Origin: Trichaptum fuscoviolaceum | Taxonomy: Eukaryota > Basidiomycota > Agaricomycetes > Hymenochaetales > Trichaptaceae | Assembly (NCBI GenBank): GCA_910574455.1 | Contig: CAJSYZ010000004.1 | Location: 62,001 to 126,000 of the forward strand | Length of the DNA stretch: 64,000 nucleotides | Direction: 5' to 3' | Shown here: one piece after another, positions 1 through 11,096 of the stretch | Position numbering within the stretch: position 1 is the stretch's first letter | How the letters are laid out: the number at the start of each line of letters is the position of its first letter | Made by a program: the position numbers and the translations under genes | Notes under the pieces: generated by a model | What the model was told of the DNA's origin: nothing | The model's database searches: none | The model's input: only the letters and a program-made list of their open reading frames with translations

Positions 1-110
1 TCACCCGGATCGGGTAGAGCCTTTTCATCAACAACGAACTCGAAGGATTTCTCTGTGTTAGCTGGACTAAGTGGCCCAGAGGCTTGGGGAGAATTGGTGT
101 TGTTAGCCAT
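1..110 (-). CDS. 5' end of an unidentified gene (partial)
   Basis: A minus-strand ATG at 110 opens a frame that stays open to the left edge. The predicted N-terminus is polar and disordered-looking, starting MANNTNSPQASG and rich in Asn, Ser and Pro, with no signal peptide or membrane segment in the visible 36 residues. The main support is a TATA-like box about 60 bp upstream on the same strand. I do not recognise the protein; the rest lies outside the window. A chance open frame of this length is possible. Confidence 0.45.
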   Translation of the reverse strand, partial: MANNTNSPQASGPLSPANTEKSFEFVVDEKALPDPG

Positions 111-167
111 TGCTGTGGAATGTCGCTGCACAAGATGGTGTAGGTCGACTGACCAAAGTTTGCTTCA

Positions 168-174
168 ATTTATA
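168..174 (-). promoter_or_regulatory. TATA-like box for the minus-strand gene at the left edge
   Basis: On the minus strand this reads TATAAAT, 58 bp upstream of the ATG at 110. That spacing is normal for fungal promoters. Seen directly; function inferred. Confidence 0.4.
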
Positions 175-933
175 CTACCAGAATATCGATCCTATTCCCC
201 CCCCATCATCTGAATATTTTCCCTGCCCTTCCTATCTTCACATGCGCCTCGTACACGGGCTGACGACAAGCGTCTATTTGCTGAGACGCAAGGTGTGAGG
301 TTGACGTTCACCACATTGCAGGCTCAACGCTCTCGATAGCGACAGCTGGTCAAGTAAGTTCCGTCCGAGATCGTGATGAGTCCCGCACAAGCAGGTGGCA
401 TCTTGAAAGCTTGTAGAGACGAATCTCTTACTTTGCATCTAAAAAGTAAAGGTTAGCATTGTTTGACTTGAGCTGCTCATGGTTGCGCGCACCGACGACG
501 GTGAAGGATGAGGTGTCATTAATGAGACGAGCATGTTGAATGTTCAGGCGATGTCCACTTCTGGTATAAAACGCGATGGCCTGCTCTTGAGTAGATGGAT
601 GCATGCTGTATCCTCGTTCATATTGAGGTCATCGTCGTTGTGAAAACGCGGCATCTCGGACCTAGATCTGAGCAACTTGACACGTCGGGTTCGAGGTGAA
701 GCAAGCGCCCGCCAGCGCGCCGCGGTGCAGTAAACCAGGCTTTGTCATCAATTCTCACGAGGCAAGGCACATGAACTCAGGCACCTAGTAGGGCACATTT
801 TACAACCCGCTAACATAAACTAGATAACGGGCCGAGCTTCGCCGGCAGATCCCTTACTCCACCATGATGAGAAAGTGTGAAAGAAAGAGAATTGATAAAA
901 ATTGAAACAAGCTTAAGAGTAGTGAAAGGTGTT
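175..933. other. Non-coding stretch, no gene seen
   Basis: Only short frames without splice support on either strand. It presumably contains the upstream region of the minus-strand gene at the left edge. Nothing repeated was recognised. Confidence 0.5.
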
Positions 934-936
934 TTA

Positions 937-1085
937 GGGCCTGCTCGGACCCAGCGATAGTGCGGCGACAGATAGCCTTTTAAGGAGATTGGCGGGCCGT
1001 AGTCAAGGCCAAGACCGGTCTACTAATTGAAAAATACCTTGATCCCTCCTGCCAGCTCCCGCTACCGCCGGATCCGAGCAGGCCC
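937..1085. mobile_element. Tourist-like MITE (PIF/Harbinger type)
   Basis: A 149 bp element begins GGGCCTGCTCGGACCCAGCG, and its other end, read on the opposite strand, is GGGCCTGCTCGGATCCGGCG: 18 of 20 bases match. TTA lies directly outside both ends (934-936 and 1086-1088). A 3 bp TTA target duplication with ends starting GGGCC is the known signature of PIF/Harbinger-derived Tourist MITEs. There is no coding capacity, so it would need a transposase from elsewhere. Seen: repeats and flanking TTA. Inferred: superfamily. Confidence 0.75.
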
Positions 1086-1088
1086 TTA

Positions 1089-2081
1089 CAGCCCAAGCAA
1101 GAGAGCGCCTACTGCTGGTAAGGATTGGATGAGGTGAAGGCACAACGTAGTATTTGTTGCTGACTAATATTCCCACGAAGGACAGTGGCAGGTATCCCAC
1201 GGCAATTTAGGGGATACAGTGCCCTTTACTCCCAGTGGGAGTAAGGGAACTTTATCTCACTGTGAATATCTCTCCTATGTAGTAGCATCAGGTGAGATTT
1301 CTCAATTAATATACCACTAGCGACCAACCACAAAGTTTACCACTCTCTGGGTATATTTTGTGAAATACTGACATCCACTCGATCTGGACAGAAATTTACC
1401 GTGCGGAAAATAGATATACTCAAGGACACGGAGAAAGCCCTTGCACATTTTTAGGCCAAAAAGGATGACTAGTACATACAGTATGTGCTTGGACCGGTTT
1501 GAAATTGAGTTAAGTTGGTATGGTGGGTGGGTCTCCTTTATGGGGATTTCTTAGCATTGACTGAATCAAAACGGCAGGGATCGGAGTTGCAGAACAAAGA
1601 CAGCTCAGGAAAGTATGCTGAATTCGCTAAGTGCAACGTTGCAAGCGAACTGACTACATGATTACTGAATGTCATCTGAAGTTATCATAGCATTCCTACC
1701 GTACTTTGTATGACATACTACAACCGGGAACCTATAAGATGGAGTTCAACTCAACGCATATTGTGGTTGTAACTCTGCCCACTTCTATTACCTTCGCAAG
1801 ATATAGCTTGAATAAAGGGAGACAGTAATCTTGATGGTACATGTATGGTGTCTATGTCAATAATTAGTATAATAGATTAATTCTGCAAGCTTAAATATCC
1901 TTCCTACTGTAAATAAGCACCAGTCGTGTATTTATGCTCCTTTAAGAGTGCTTTGCTTACTCGTGAAACTTCAATCTTCTGTTAGCTTTTCTGTGTACAT
2001 CAAATCCTCGTCTAAAGTTTGCTCCTTCCGTTTCTTGCTGAATATGATACCATTTGTATTGGAAGAAATCCGGGCTTTATT
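1089..2081. other. Non-coding stretch with one small hairpin
   Basis: No convincing gene. A near-perfect palindrome lies at about 1221-1248, where CTTTACTCCC is followed by GGGAGTAAGG across a short centre, so it could form a stem-loop. The rest is AT-rich and unremarkable. Confidence 0.4.
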
Positions 2082-2799
2082 CATCCTTCTTCCCAGGGCA
2101 CCCATTGAGCTCTAATCTCTCACGTTGTACTTACATAGTATATCTGGCACCACATGTAATTACCAAAATAGTCTAAGAACAAATAAACCAAACTTTTAAA
2201 AAACAAAGTACAAAGTGAGAGATTAGAGCTCAATGGTACCCTGGCAGAAAACTCTTTGTCAGCAAGCCCGCTGATCGTCGTGGCGCTCCGCCAGGAACCG
2301 CCGTCGTACAATGGCGGCCTCAATATCAATGTCCCTGCATAAGTACAAATCGGCGGACCTTTCATGTATGGTACAGTACAGTATTAGGAATATTAATATG
2401 CAATTAATAACAGTAGCAACACTTTGTTCTGACAGTAATGATGCATATTCATGCAATGTGTCCATATATGCATGCAGTCAAGCTTCTAAAGCTCTCTTAC
2501 GGCCGAGATCTCCACTTATTATACAGATATTTGCTGTATTAGTACAAACATAATGCTATGTAAATTTTTTCGTGCGTGGAAACTGCACTTGTTCTTGAGA
2601 AACCGAGGCCGCAATAATGCGGCGGCGGTTCTTGGCGGAGCGCCGCAACGATGAGCGGGCTTGCTGACAAAGAGTTTTCAGCCAGGGTCTCATTGACGTC
2701 CTCAAGTTGCAAGTTTCAAAGTTTGGTTTATTTGTTTCATCTATTAATTTAGTAATTACATGTGGGGTGGACGTCAATGAGACCCTGGGAAGGAGGATG
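2082..2799. mobile_element. Mutator-like non-autonomous element with long, compound terminal inverted repeats
   Basis: The outer ends are CATCCTTCTTCCCAGGG and, on the other strand, CATCCTCCTTCCCAGGG. They are flanked by a 9 bp direct repeat GGCTTTATT (2073-2081 and 2800-2808), or 10 bp if one more G is counted. Inverted similarity continues inward to about 2320 and from about 2604, leaving a spacer of roughly 280 bp. Long TIRs and a 9-11 bp duplication fit Mutator-like (MULE) elements. Each end is itself a stem-loop: stems at about 2092-2132 with 2207-2246, and at 2682-2701 with 2769-2788. The stem sequences differ between the two ends, but the loops share a core containing CATGTAATTAC and AAATAAACCAAACTT. 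No transposase is present. Confidence 0.7.
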
Positions 2800-2808
2800 G
2801 GCTTTATT

Positions 2809-3446
2809 GCAATTCCAGCCCCGCGCTCGGCCACAATCAGGTTGCCGGTGACCGGTAGTAAAATCGTATGCCTTTGCCATGGCTACGCATGTTAGACATT
2901 CTTGTGCGACAACTGCATCTAGCTCATCTATGCTCTGCTCGTAGCCGCAGCACCGTACTTCCTTTGAGAACAGCTCAAATTTAAACCTCTATGCTAATAT
3001 ACACCCTGTTCTCATCTCCCTGTACCTCTCTGATGCACGACTGGCAAACAGGCGAAAAATGGAGTTGTGCTTTCCGAATCCCTGAAACTCTGTACGTCGC
3101 CTCAAGCTCATTGTTAGCGGCGAGAAAGACAACAAATCAGCTACCCGGATGAGCCTTCGCAACCAAAGGTGTCTACTTTGGGTCTGAGACAGAGGCCGCA
3201 GTCGACCTAGGCCGAATAAGTTGGTTTGTTTGTTACGTGAGTAGATTGTAACTTGTTTACTCAAAGAATGAATGATTAACTGGAACGTATTCTCCCGCAT
3301 GCTCACGAACTCTAAAAACATTCTCCCGCCACAACGGAACGGCTTTCACCCCACACAAGTGGAACGGCTTATAATGTGTGAACGCGTTGCCTGCGCACCA
3401 AAATATCCTACCGAAGTGCCCCCTCGTCGCTTGCTGCCTCACCGCC
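2809..3446. other. Non-coding stretch, no gene seen
   Basis: No frame here has splice or family support. It ends at the first exon of the small membrane-protein gene at 3447 and probably contains its promoter, but I see no clear TATA box. Confidence 0.4.
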
Positions 3447-4191
3447 ATGACCAGAGGTGTTCGACTTGATTGTCCGTAAACTTGCTTGTCATTAAATCTT
3501 TGATTTAATACTGAAGTTCAATATCAAGCACATCTGCCGCCCACCATCAAGGCTCTTATAGATGGATGGTGCTCGACGAGCCATAATAGTTCTGTGATAG
3601 TAAGACATCTTTCTTCCTGTGCGGATTATTTTAGTCAACAAACATAGTCCGCTTTATTTGCAGTTGTAGGAGCACAGATTTATCCATTTATCACCAATCC
3701 CGCAAATTATGGTAGACGCACATTTCCGACAGGTGCATTCACCTTCATCGTCCTTCTCAGCTACGCTACCATATTATTCAACGCAAGCGCTGCGATATCG
3801 TCTTTCATCGTTGCCGATTCCCTCAGCGAGATTCCCTTCCGGAAGGCATCACTTGAGGAGGAACCATACCCGGAAAGAGCCACCGTCAGCGCAAATCAGA
3901 CGTACCTCCTAACAAAGTATGGCGCAGGGAAGATGTGGCAGCCTATTATGTGGCACTGTAAGTCAATCACAATACCGACAGTATTCAATCCAGCTCACGT
4001 TTGCACCAGGGTTATTCTGCTATCTGGCCGGAATTTGGTGCCTGATCCTGCAGATCGTGACCTACGCCATTTTGCAAGAGCCGAACGTGGTCAGGATTCC
4101 GATCACCTGTGTTACTGGCTTTGCAGTTATTCCTTTAATCGTGTACATCATACCGAGCTGCATGTCTCGCAGTCAAGCGCGAAAGCATTGA
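3447..4191 (+). CDS. Small multi-span membrane protein, copy 1 of 3 (unknown function)
   Basis: Four exons (3447-3471, 3529-3599, 3648-3957, 4010-4191) join in phase to give about 195 residues. The exon phases match the two paralogues at 6035 and 10157, and exons 2 and 3 match their lengths. The protein has a short polar N-terminus, an LPPTIKALIDGW segment, and three hydrophobic spans: around GAFTFIVLLSYATILFNAS, around CYLAGIWCLILQIVTYAIL, and near the C-terminus around VIPLIVYIIP. It is probably an integral membrane protein, compartment unknown. This copy is the most diverged: its N-terminus is two residues shorter, and it lacks the Ser-rich tail of copy 2. I do not recognise a characterised family. 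Confidence 0.72.
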
Positions 4192-5928
4192 GGATGGCAT
4201 CTTACTCTAGTAGAAGACGTGAGCACGCATTATTTCTCTAACGTCTTTCAAATAGGGCCAAATAAACGTATCTAGATTCTACGTCTACCAAATTCTAACC
4301 ATGAGCGGCATCGGATAAGCTCCAGAGAAAAACGATGACTGCAGCGTGTGTCAGGGTTGCATCGATAGGGGTAATTATGTGCCTCTGTACTACGCAGTTA
4401 AGTAGCTTGAAGTCAAAATACGCTCATCTCTTCCACTGAAATAGGTCATGAATCTGATGCAATATCGCCTGTTTGCAATGCTGTTCCTCCATTGCAACAC
4501 GGAATGAAGTACACGCGTTACACACGCGCTTCCATTTGTCGGCTATGACGACTCAATTACGGGATCTATCGGGATCGGATCCGTATATCAGCTGAGTACC
4601 CCACGTAGCAATCGTATTATGTTGTGCTGGCATATAGGGTTAAGACTTCAATTTGAGAGTACGGTCAGTACTCAGTTCGGGTGCTTACTTCTTAACGCCG
4701 TTGACTGTGATCAATACAGACTACGATTTGCGATCATCGTGCGATCCGTTTCTGATGTCCGAGCGGGTCGAACCGATTTCATCCGGAACGCTACGCGTTC
4801 CAAACGACGACCCCTCGCTTCTTGCTCCATTTCTATGCACGTAAATATCACTGGCATTTGAATGGTAGCTGAGCTGAGCGCTTGCTATATCTTCAGCGTT
4901 TCCCCCTCATTTGCCAAATTGGAATTCATATTGAGCTAGGGAAGCCCGTTAGGCTCGGAGATTGCTCATTTGGCATAAGGGTGACCAGTTTTACTGGTTT
5001 CATTCTTGCTCAGTACTTTCAACTGCATGTTTAATATGAATTGACGCTGATGACAATCGGCGTCAAAAACAATGTAGTAGGGAAACCCGCCAAAGTACCC
5101 TCGCCAATAGAGCTTTCTCCCACAGGTTAATATCCGAGCTTACCGTACATTAAGCTGAGATATATGATGTGGACATTTATATACTAGTGCTATTTTCTGT
5201 AAGCTTCTCTTGACGCCCGTATGGTCATGGGGCTATTGATTACAGCATCTGAAGGACATGTATGCACTCATTTCGCGTTGCGGAGGTTCAGAAAATATCA
5301 TGTGTCCGGTACTCAAACCCCTCTACTCGCTATGCCAGAGCTATATCACCCCTTGTTTGATTATAAGATAGTGAGCTTTACCATTGCCACTTTCAATGAA
5401 TAATTTGATCAATAACTTTGATTTAGAACCAGCTGAGGACGTACAAGAACCTAGGATATCGCCTGAGTTTCATACACTGTGCAATTGTATTAATGTCGTC
5501 ACTTCTTGGATCAATAGGCTCTAAATCCTGGTTCTTCCAAGAGGTTCCGGCCCCGGACGGCATGTCAGAAGCAGCTGACTAGAAGGCCTGCCTTGAACAA
5601 CGTCAACAATCAATCCAAACTCCGGCGCGAAACAAGCGCTTTCCAAAACGCAGTCGTAGCGCCCAAATCATCTACAACATCATACACGGCGCCTTTCCAT
5701 CTCGAACGTAATCATTGGTGATGCTTTAGCTAAGACGCATGCCAATGATAGCTGTCAGACATACATTGCTTTTAATTGGATTGGTGAGGAACACTCGTGT
5801 TGTGTCCGACCTATCACTTGTCTTGCTAAGCTAGCGGCACATTCGGACAGTCGTCCAAGACAATGAGAGAGGGAGAGAGTTAGTGAAGAACTAACTGTGG
5901 AGTGTATGAGACGCAGAAGGTTGACGGG
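4192..5928. other. Non-coding stretch between membrane-protein copies 1 and 2
   Basis: About 1.7 kb with only short unsupported frames on both strands (for example 4619-4861 and 5221-5403). No repeats or RNA genes were recognised. Confidence 0.4.
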
Positions 5929-5936
5929 TATAAATA
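5929..5936 (+). promoter_or_regulatory. TATA box of membrane-protein copy 2
   Basis: TATAAATA lies 99 bp upstream of the ATG at 6035, followed by a pyrimidine-rich leader. Placement fits a fungal core promoter. Confidence 0.6.
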
Positions 5937-6034
5937 CAACCGCTCGCGCCTTTGCCTTTCCAGTCTAAAAAGCAACAGACACGAAAACTCTATACTTCCA
6001 AATATCTTCTGAAAACTATCATCTACAGATCAGG

Positions 6035-6902
6035 ATGAGCGCACGGACTGGTGCAAAGCTAGATGGTGCGTATACTCTCGCTTGAGATCCATTTGTCATT
6101 CTCACACTGCCAATGTAGGGTCTCTTCCGCCTTTGATCGAGTCTCTCAAGAACGGCTGGTCTTCTGCACTGCAAAGTAGTGCCACAGTAGTAAGCGTATC
6201 GCATTGACTCAGTAAAATTTCTCACTGACCAATCATGTACCAGTCGGCTCTCTTTGCGGGCGTATCTTCTCAACTGTACAGCTTCTTCACGTCTATGAGT
6301 GGAGATAATAACAGTTACACGCGGCGGAATTCTCCGCAAGGCGCACTCACCTTCATGGTTCTCCTGAGCTATGCCGCGATGCTCTTTAACTCAGGCGCAG
6401 CTATAACCTCTTTCATTCTCGTTGATAGTCTTTCGGAGTTGCCATATACAAATGCGACTTTCCAAGAGGAGCCGTATCCACGCAGCTCACGTGTTTACGA
6501 AGGGCCCTCCTTCCTGCTGAGGCGATACGGCGTCGGAATCAAATGGGATCTCGCTCTGTGGCACTGTAAGCACATATCCAAACGCATCTGCACCTTAATG
6601 AGCTGAAATTATGCGCAGGGTTATTTTGTTACTTCGCGGGCATATGGTGTCTTATCTTGCAGATCGTGACATATGTTATAATGCAGGAGCCTGATGCTGT
6701 CAGAGTTCCCATTGCTTGCGTGGCAGTATTCATCATTCTCCCCCTCCTCATGTACACAATCCCACGGAGCGTGATGCGCACCTTTACCTCTGAACATACG
6801 AGTAACTCAAGTATGGGAACCGAAAGCCGAAGGAGCTCTGTAGATTCAGCTTCTACTCTTACAGATAGGATAGAAAAAGAATTACAAACCGAGACTGTAT
6901 GA
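6035..6902 (+). CDS. Small multi-span membrane protein, copy 2 of 3 (unknown function)
   Basis: Four exons (6035-6065, 6119-6189, 6244-6565, 6619-6902) join in phase to 235 residues. The start is supported by the upstream TATA box and the matching first exon of copy 3. The order is a polar N-terminus (MSARTGAKLDGSLPPLIESL), a central span around FMVLLSYAAMLF, a conserved loop with YPRSSRVYEGPSFLLRRYG, then two more spans (CYFAGIWCLILQIVTYVIM and CVAVFIILPLLMYTIP) and a Ser/Thr-rich tail that is probably cytoplasmic and possibly phosphorylated. The loop between spans 1 and 2 contains NAT, a potential N-glycosylation site. Function unknown. Confidence 0.8.
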
Positions 6903-7909
6903 CTGCTTAGAACTAATATAAAGTCTTGTTCGGGAGATGAAGTGCAGTATCTCAACTACCATTTAACTGAATAATTGACCATCAACCGCGTAAACGCAAG
7001 ATATGCCCATTCTCTAGGTCACAGAAGCAGACTGTCGGCAACGTCGGCAGGTTCAGGTAGATAATCCAAGATGTTGACGTGCTCTCCGGAGTCAGTAGAC
7101 TCAATAGGCAATTTTCAAGGAAAGCAAAAACGAGGATGGATTCTTGTTATTCTTGGAGAGTCGCTACCGAATCGACGTAAGTGTAATGTCCAATGAGCAG
7201 TGCTTTGAGTCTATGCTAGAAACTTGCTCGTCTCCGGCTTTACCCCAGCATCTCATTTCATGCCATCTCTAATACACGGAGCATGATACGTAGTGATGTA
7301 ATGAGGTCGCCGTCTGTCGAAGCACATTGCAAAATGCAGGTTCATGGCCATCGATAGTGGTATACAGCTAGGTAAGATCCATCCAAGAGATGACGTAGAC
7401 CTAGACGGCGGAGCTCTTTGTTCGAAGCTTCAGAAATTCACAATACAAGGAGGTAGCATCGTCAGATCTGCGCTTTTCGGGAAGCCTAAAAGGTTTGTTG
7501 AACTCCCAATACGCATGTTGAGTCTTCAGCCGATTGCATTTTTTGGAATAAAACGAGGATACCTGACGTCGAGAGCAGGCGAGAGCAGCATGTTGTGTCC
7601 TACAGAACTAGTTAAAATGGCCGCGCGCGATTCACGCCAGATCTCATCTCAGATTCTGGATGGGCGCTTACCATTATTTGTCGTTATTAGTACCTTCAAG
7701 TTTCCTTTCCGAGCTCGCATGCCACTGGCAGTGTTCGCACGCCGGTATCCGAGTCACGCAATCCCGCCATTGCACCGTTAGTGAGCACGCCTCAACTCCA
7801 ACTGCAACAATGAACAAACGCTAAGTTAAATCGATGCATTACCAGAAGCACGCCTACATCCTCATTCTACCTCCTATACGCGATATGTACACTACCTAGC
7901 CTCACAGAG
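6903..7909. other. Intergenic stretch; one unsupported frame
   Basis: A 145-codon plus-strand frame at 7344-7781 is the longest here. It has no recognisable domain, no paralogue in the window and no promoter signal, so I do not call it a gene. The stretch presumably includes the promoter of the gene at 7910. Confidence 0.35.
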
Positions 7910-9676
7910 ATGCCAGTGCACCAGACGCTTGAAGATGGTCTCGATTGGATATTCAATCTTGCCAAACGGGGTTCGAAGATAGGCAAAGCGTACCACCATC
8001 AGTCTCGGCTAATTGTGAAAATCAGCATCGAAGTGATGAGGAAGCGTCCGATCGAAGATATCTCAAATAAGAAGGCTAAGACGGAAATGTAAACAAATGA
8101 ATGTTTACTTGATGTTTCGATGTCAGCTTTTCTAACAACGACTTCAACTAGTATCTTCGCACAGTTCTGCAACCGCTTCGATAGAATCATAACTCACGGA
8201 AGATCAAAATCTGATAAAGCGGACCGTGAAATTTTATCTATGAAGGAAAGACTACTTAAGTTCATTGTCGAGAAGGGTATATCATACGGTATGAGCATTT
8301 GCTAATATTCAACCGTAAATATACTCTCATACAAACGATCAGAATTTGACATTGATACGCTTATGGCAGAGGCACTCAGGAAGGACATGGATGCATGCAC
8401 TAGGAAGAAGGCTGTGGAGGAGAAGCTAATGTTACAGGTACAGCATGACTCACTAATTTGCACATGGCATCTCTAACTTGCTTCTTGCATTAACTATTTA
8501 GAGTAAAACGAAAGCTCCCAAGCTTCCGACGCAGATGAGAGTATACTCAGAAGATGTTCTAGCTCCTAATATCCATCATGGTAGTACGTACTCATCGGTT
8601 CTATAGAGATAACTGATATCAATTTCGTGGTTAGACTTTCATGGCGATATCACTCTAGACGTCCTCTTGTTCAGACTCGTAGAGTCGAAGATCATTCAAT
8701 TATGCAAGAATCCTTACTTCTACGACTCCGATCCCTCAGAATTCGAGCACCAGATAAACCGTCTTCAATCCGATAAGGAACTCCGGCTCTGTGGTGGCAA
8801 GGGTAAAGAAGCGATACTGTATATTGTCATCGACCGCCAGGCACGGATCTTCCTGGAACAAGGGTCACGAAAATATATCTGCGATAATATATGGAAGGTG
8901 AAAGGAAGCCTTGTTCTTAGAGGTCCGTCATGAACACGTACCTAAATCATACGCCTCTGACTTGATACATCTAATGCAATTAAAGGAATTGGCGGTGATA
9001 TCATCCTAGCATCCAGGCTGAATCCTAGCAGAGGGACATATCAGATTGGATCCCAAGGCAGGACGCAGGAATGTCGATGGGAAGAAGCCCTCGAGCTAGC
9101 AATAAGGTCAAAAGTAGACGTATCTATCAAATCGGTGCGTCCTTTCCTCCGTCTCATGATAAACACTTCTTCATTGCGAGTTCTTATATTACAATCTGCT
9201 AGCCGGAAAAAGAGCCAACATCTCCGAACTCAGGATTGACACCAAGTATTTCATTTCCTCTTCCCGATGTACAGACGCAGCACGTCGGCAGCCCGTCTTC
9301 CTGGCCGATCCTACAAATGCCCTCCCCGCAAACTTTCCCGATACCCTATAGCGCAGTGGATTCCGAACCTTCACAATCCAACCCGCCAAGATCCAACCTG
9401 CCAAGTAGTGGAAAAGCTATGAATAATTCATCTCAGTCCGCTCCTCCCAAGATGCTGCGTGCAAAAGAAGAATTCAGCGCATCCAATGGTAATCAGCCTC
9501 CGCATCCAGTTTCTCTTGAGAATCATCAGAGTGGGAAAGTGAAACGCACAGATCCAATTGGTATGCAACTGTGAAGTATCTCTAGTAAACCTCTCTAACT
9601 ATCTTTTAAAGTGCCACCAAAGAAAGAGAAGAAGGGATGGGTCCGATGGGTGGTCGAGAAAGTTTTCGGCAGTTGA
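7910..9676 (+). CDS. Eight-exon gene of unknown function
   Basis: Exons 7910-8088, 8152-8288, 8343-8437, 8502-8580, 8635-8922, 8986-9134, 9203-9560 and 9612-9676 join without a phase error to 449 residues ending in TGA. Each intron is 51-68 bp with GT and AG ends, strong evidence for a real gene. The N-terminal third is basic and likely helical (MRKRPIEDISNKKAKTE). The middle has a mixed, globular-looking part with LLFRLVESKIIQLCKNPYF and GGKGKEAILYIVIDRQ. Exon 7 is a Pro/Ser/Gln-rich, disordered linker. The last exon ends in a basic amphipathic tail (KKEKKGWVRWVVEKVFGS) that could contact membrane or nucleic acid. No signal peptide or obvious catalytic motif. I recognise no family; an additional upstream exon cannot be excluded. 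Confidence 0.75.
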
Positions 9677-10156
9677 CATGTGGATAGAACAATATACGTA
9701 CATTTACAGTTCTGCATCTGATATTGTTATACGTTGCAACAGGTTCCTTAACGCAAACAGTAAGTCAGAATCTCTCAGCGGGCTGTATACACGATTTGAA
9801 GGAATCAGAATTTATCGGAATGTAAGTGATTCATTCTTTCTCGAAATGCTATGTGATGGAGATACACGACAAAGTACAAGTCGAATAAGATTCGGCACCA
9901 GATGTAGTGTAAACAGCCACCGGTCATCCTCCTGAAATAATAGTGCGTGCTGTCTATGTCTGTTGCTTAAAACATGAAGAAACGAGCATATCCCAGGTAT
10001 TAATTGCTGCTTGTTAAAACAATGAGGATTACGCATGTTAGATCCGCAACTTTCGTTCAACACGGGGTCCTCCACGTGCCATTCTCCCTTAGGCTTATAA
10101 CAAAGGGGAATCGACGAGAGGACATCTTACATCCGACCCTGTCGTCAAGCCCTCCG
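9677..10156. other. Intergenic stretch
   Basis: No gene is supported. The short frame reading through 9558-9935 overlaps the last exon of the preceding gene in another frame. A weak TTATAA at about 10096 lies some 60 bp upstream of the next ATG and could serve as its TATA box. Confidence 0.35.
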
Positions 10157-10991
10157 ATGAAGAGACATAGTGGTGTTCAGCTTAATAGTAAGCGTAGTTA
10201 TGTCTCATACAACCTACATTACACTCACTAGCGCGGTAGGATCACTCCCTCCCCTCATCCAGTCTCTCAAAGAAGGCTGGGCGTCTGCGCTTCAGAGTAG
10301 TGCCGCCGTCGTAAGTCGCCTCGTCTCTTCAGGTTCAGTGCACACCTCCCGACCGATTCTACAGTCTGCTCTCTTCGCAGGCGTATCATCTCAGCTATAC
10401 AGCTTTTTCACAGATGTCAATAACTACAAACGACGCACTGCCTCCCCAGGTGCATTCACGTTCATGGTCCTCCTGAGCTACGCGACGATGCTGTTCAACT
10501 CCGGCGCTGCGATCTCCTCTTTCATCTTGGTTGACAGCCTCAGCGAACTGCCTTATCAGAACGCCACGTTCGAGAAAGACCCGTACCCAGGCAACTCCCG
10601 CGTTTTCCAAGGGCCTTCTTTTCTCCTTCGACGCTATGGTGTCGGCATCAAGTGGGATCTCGCGTTATGGCACTGCACGTAGTCTTCCTAGCTCGTTTCC
10701 AGGGATACTTCTCGCTGATACAGGGTATCTTCACCAGGGCTGTTCTGCTACTTCGCAGGAATGTGGTGCCTTATCCTGCAGATCGTGACATACGTGCTCT
10801 TGGAGGAGCCCAACATCGTCAGAATCCCTATCGCTTGCGTGGCCATTTTCATAGTTCTTCCGCTACTCATGTATGCTGTCCCTCGGGGTGTGTTGCGCAA
10901 GATTGGCCTTTTACGTACGGAAGAGAGCGCGGGAGACATGGGAGACCCTGAAATCGCAGAATCGACTACGACTCTCATTGCTCAGCCTTAG
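10157..10991 (+). CDS. Small multi-span membrane protein, copy 3 of 3 (unknown function)
   Basis: Four exons (10157-10187, 10240-10310, 10365-10674, 10738-10991) join in phase to 221 residues. The first two exons have the same lengths as in copy 2 (31 and 71 nt), and the protein matches copy 2 closely through the region LFAGVSSQLYSFFT and the GPSFLLRRYGVGIKWDLALW loop. Three hydrophobic spans are present (around FMVLLSYATMLF, CYFAGMWCLILQIVTYVLL, and CVAIFIVLPLLMYAVP). The third intron has a GC donor (GCACGT) where the other two copies have GTAAG; no GT donor restores the frame. The gene lies tail to tail with the carboxylase gene, with about 105 bp between stop codons. Confidence 0.8.
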
Positions 10992-11096
10992 ACATTAATT
11001 TCATGATGCAGCGGGAATGTATCTTCACTATGATAATAATTTGATCACACTGTTCATACAAGGCTTTCAAAGTTACATAGCTTACACCTCAGACCA

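Noticed and set aside
3180..3260. AAGTTGGTTTGTTTGTTA similar to the loop core of the Mutator-like element
   Set aside because: Similarity is short and AT-rich, with no flanking stem. Likely chance.
7344..7781. 145-codon open frame on the plus strand
   Set aside because: No domain, paralogue, splice or promoter support. Composition similar to flanking non-coding DNA.
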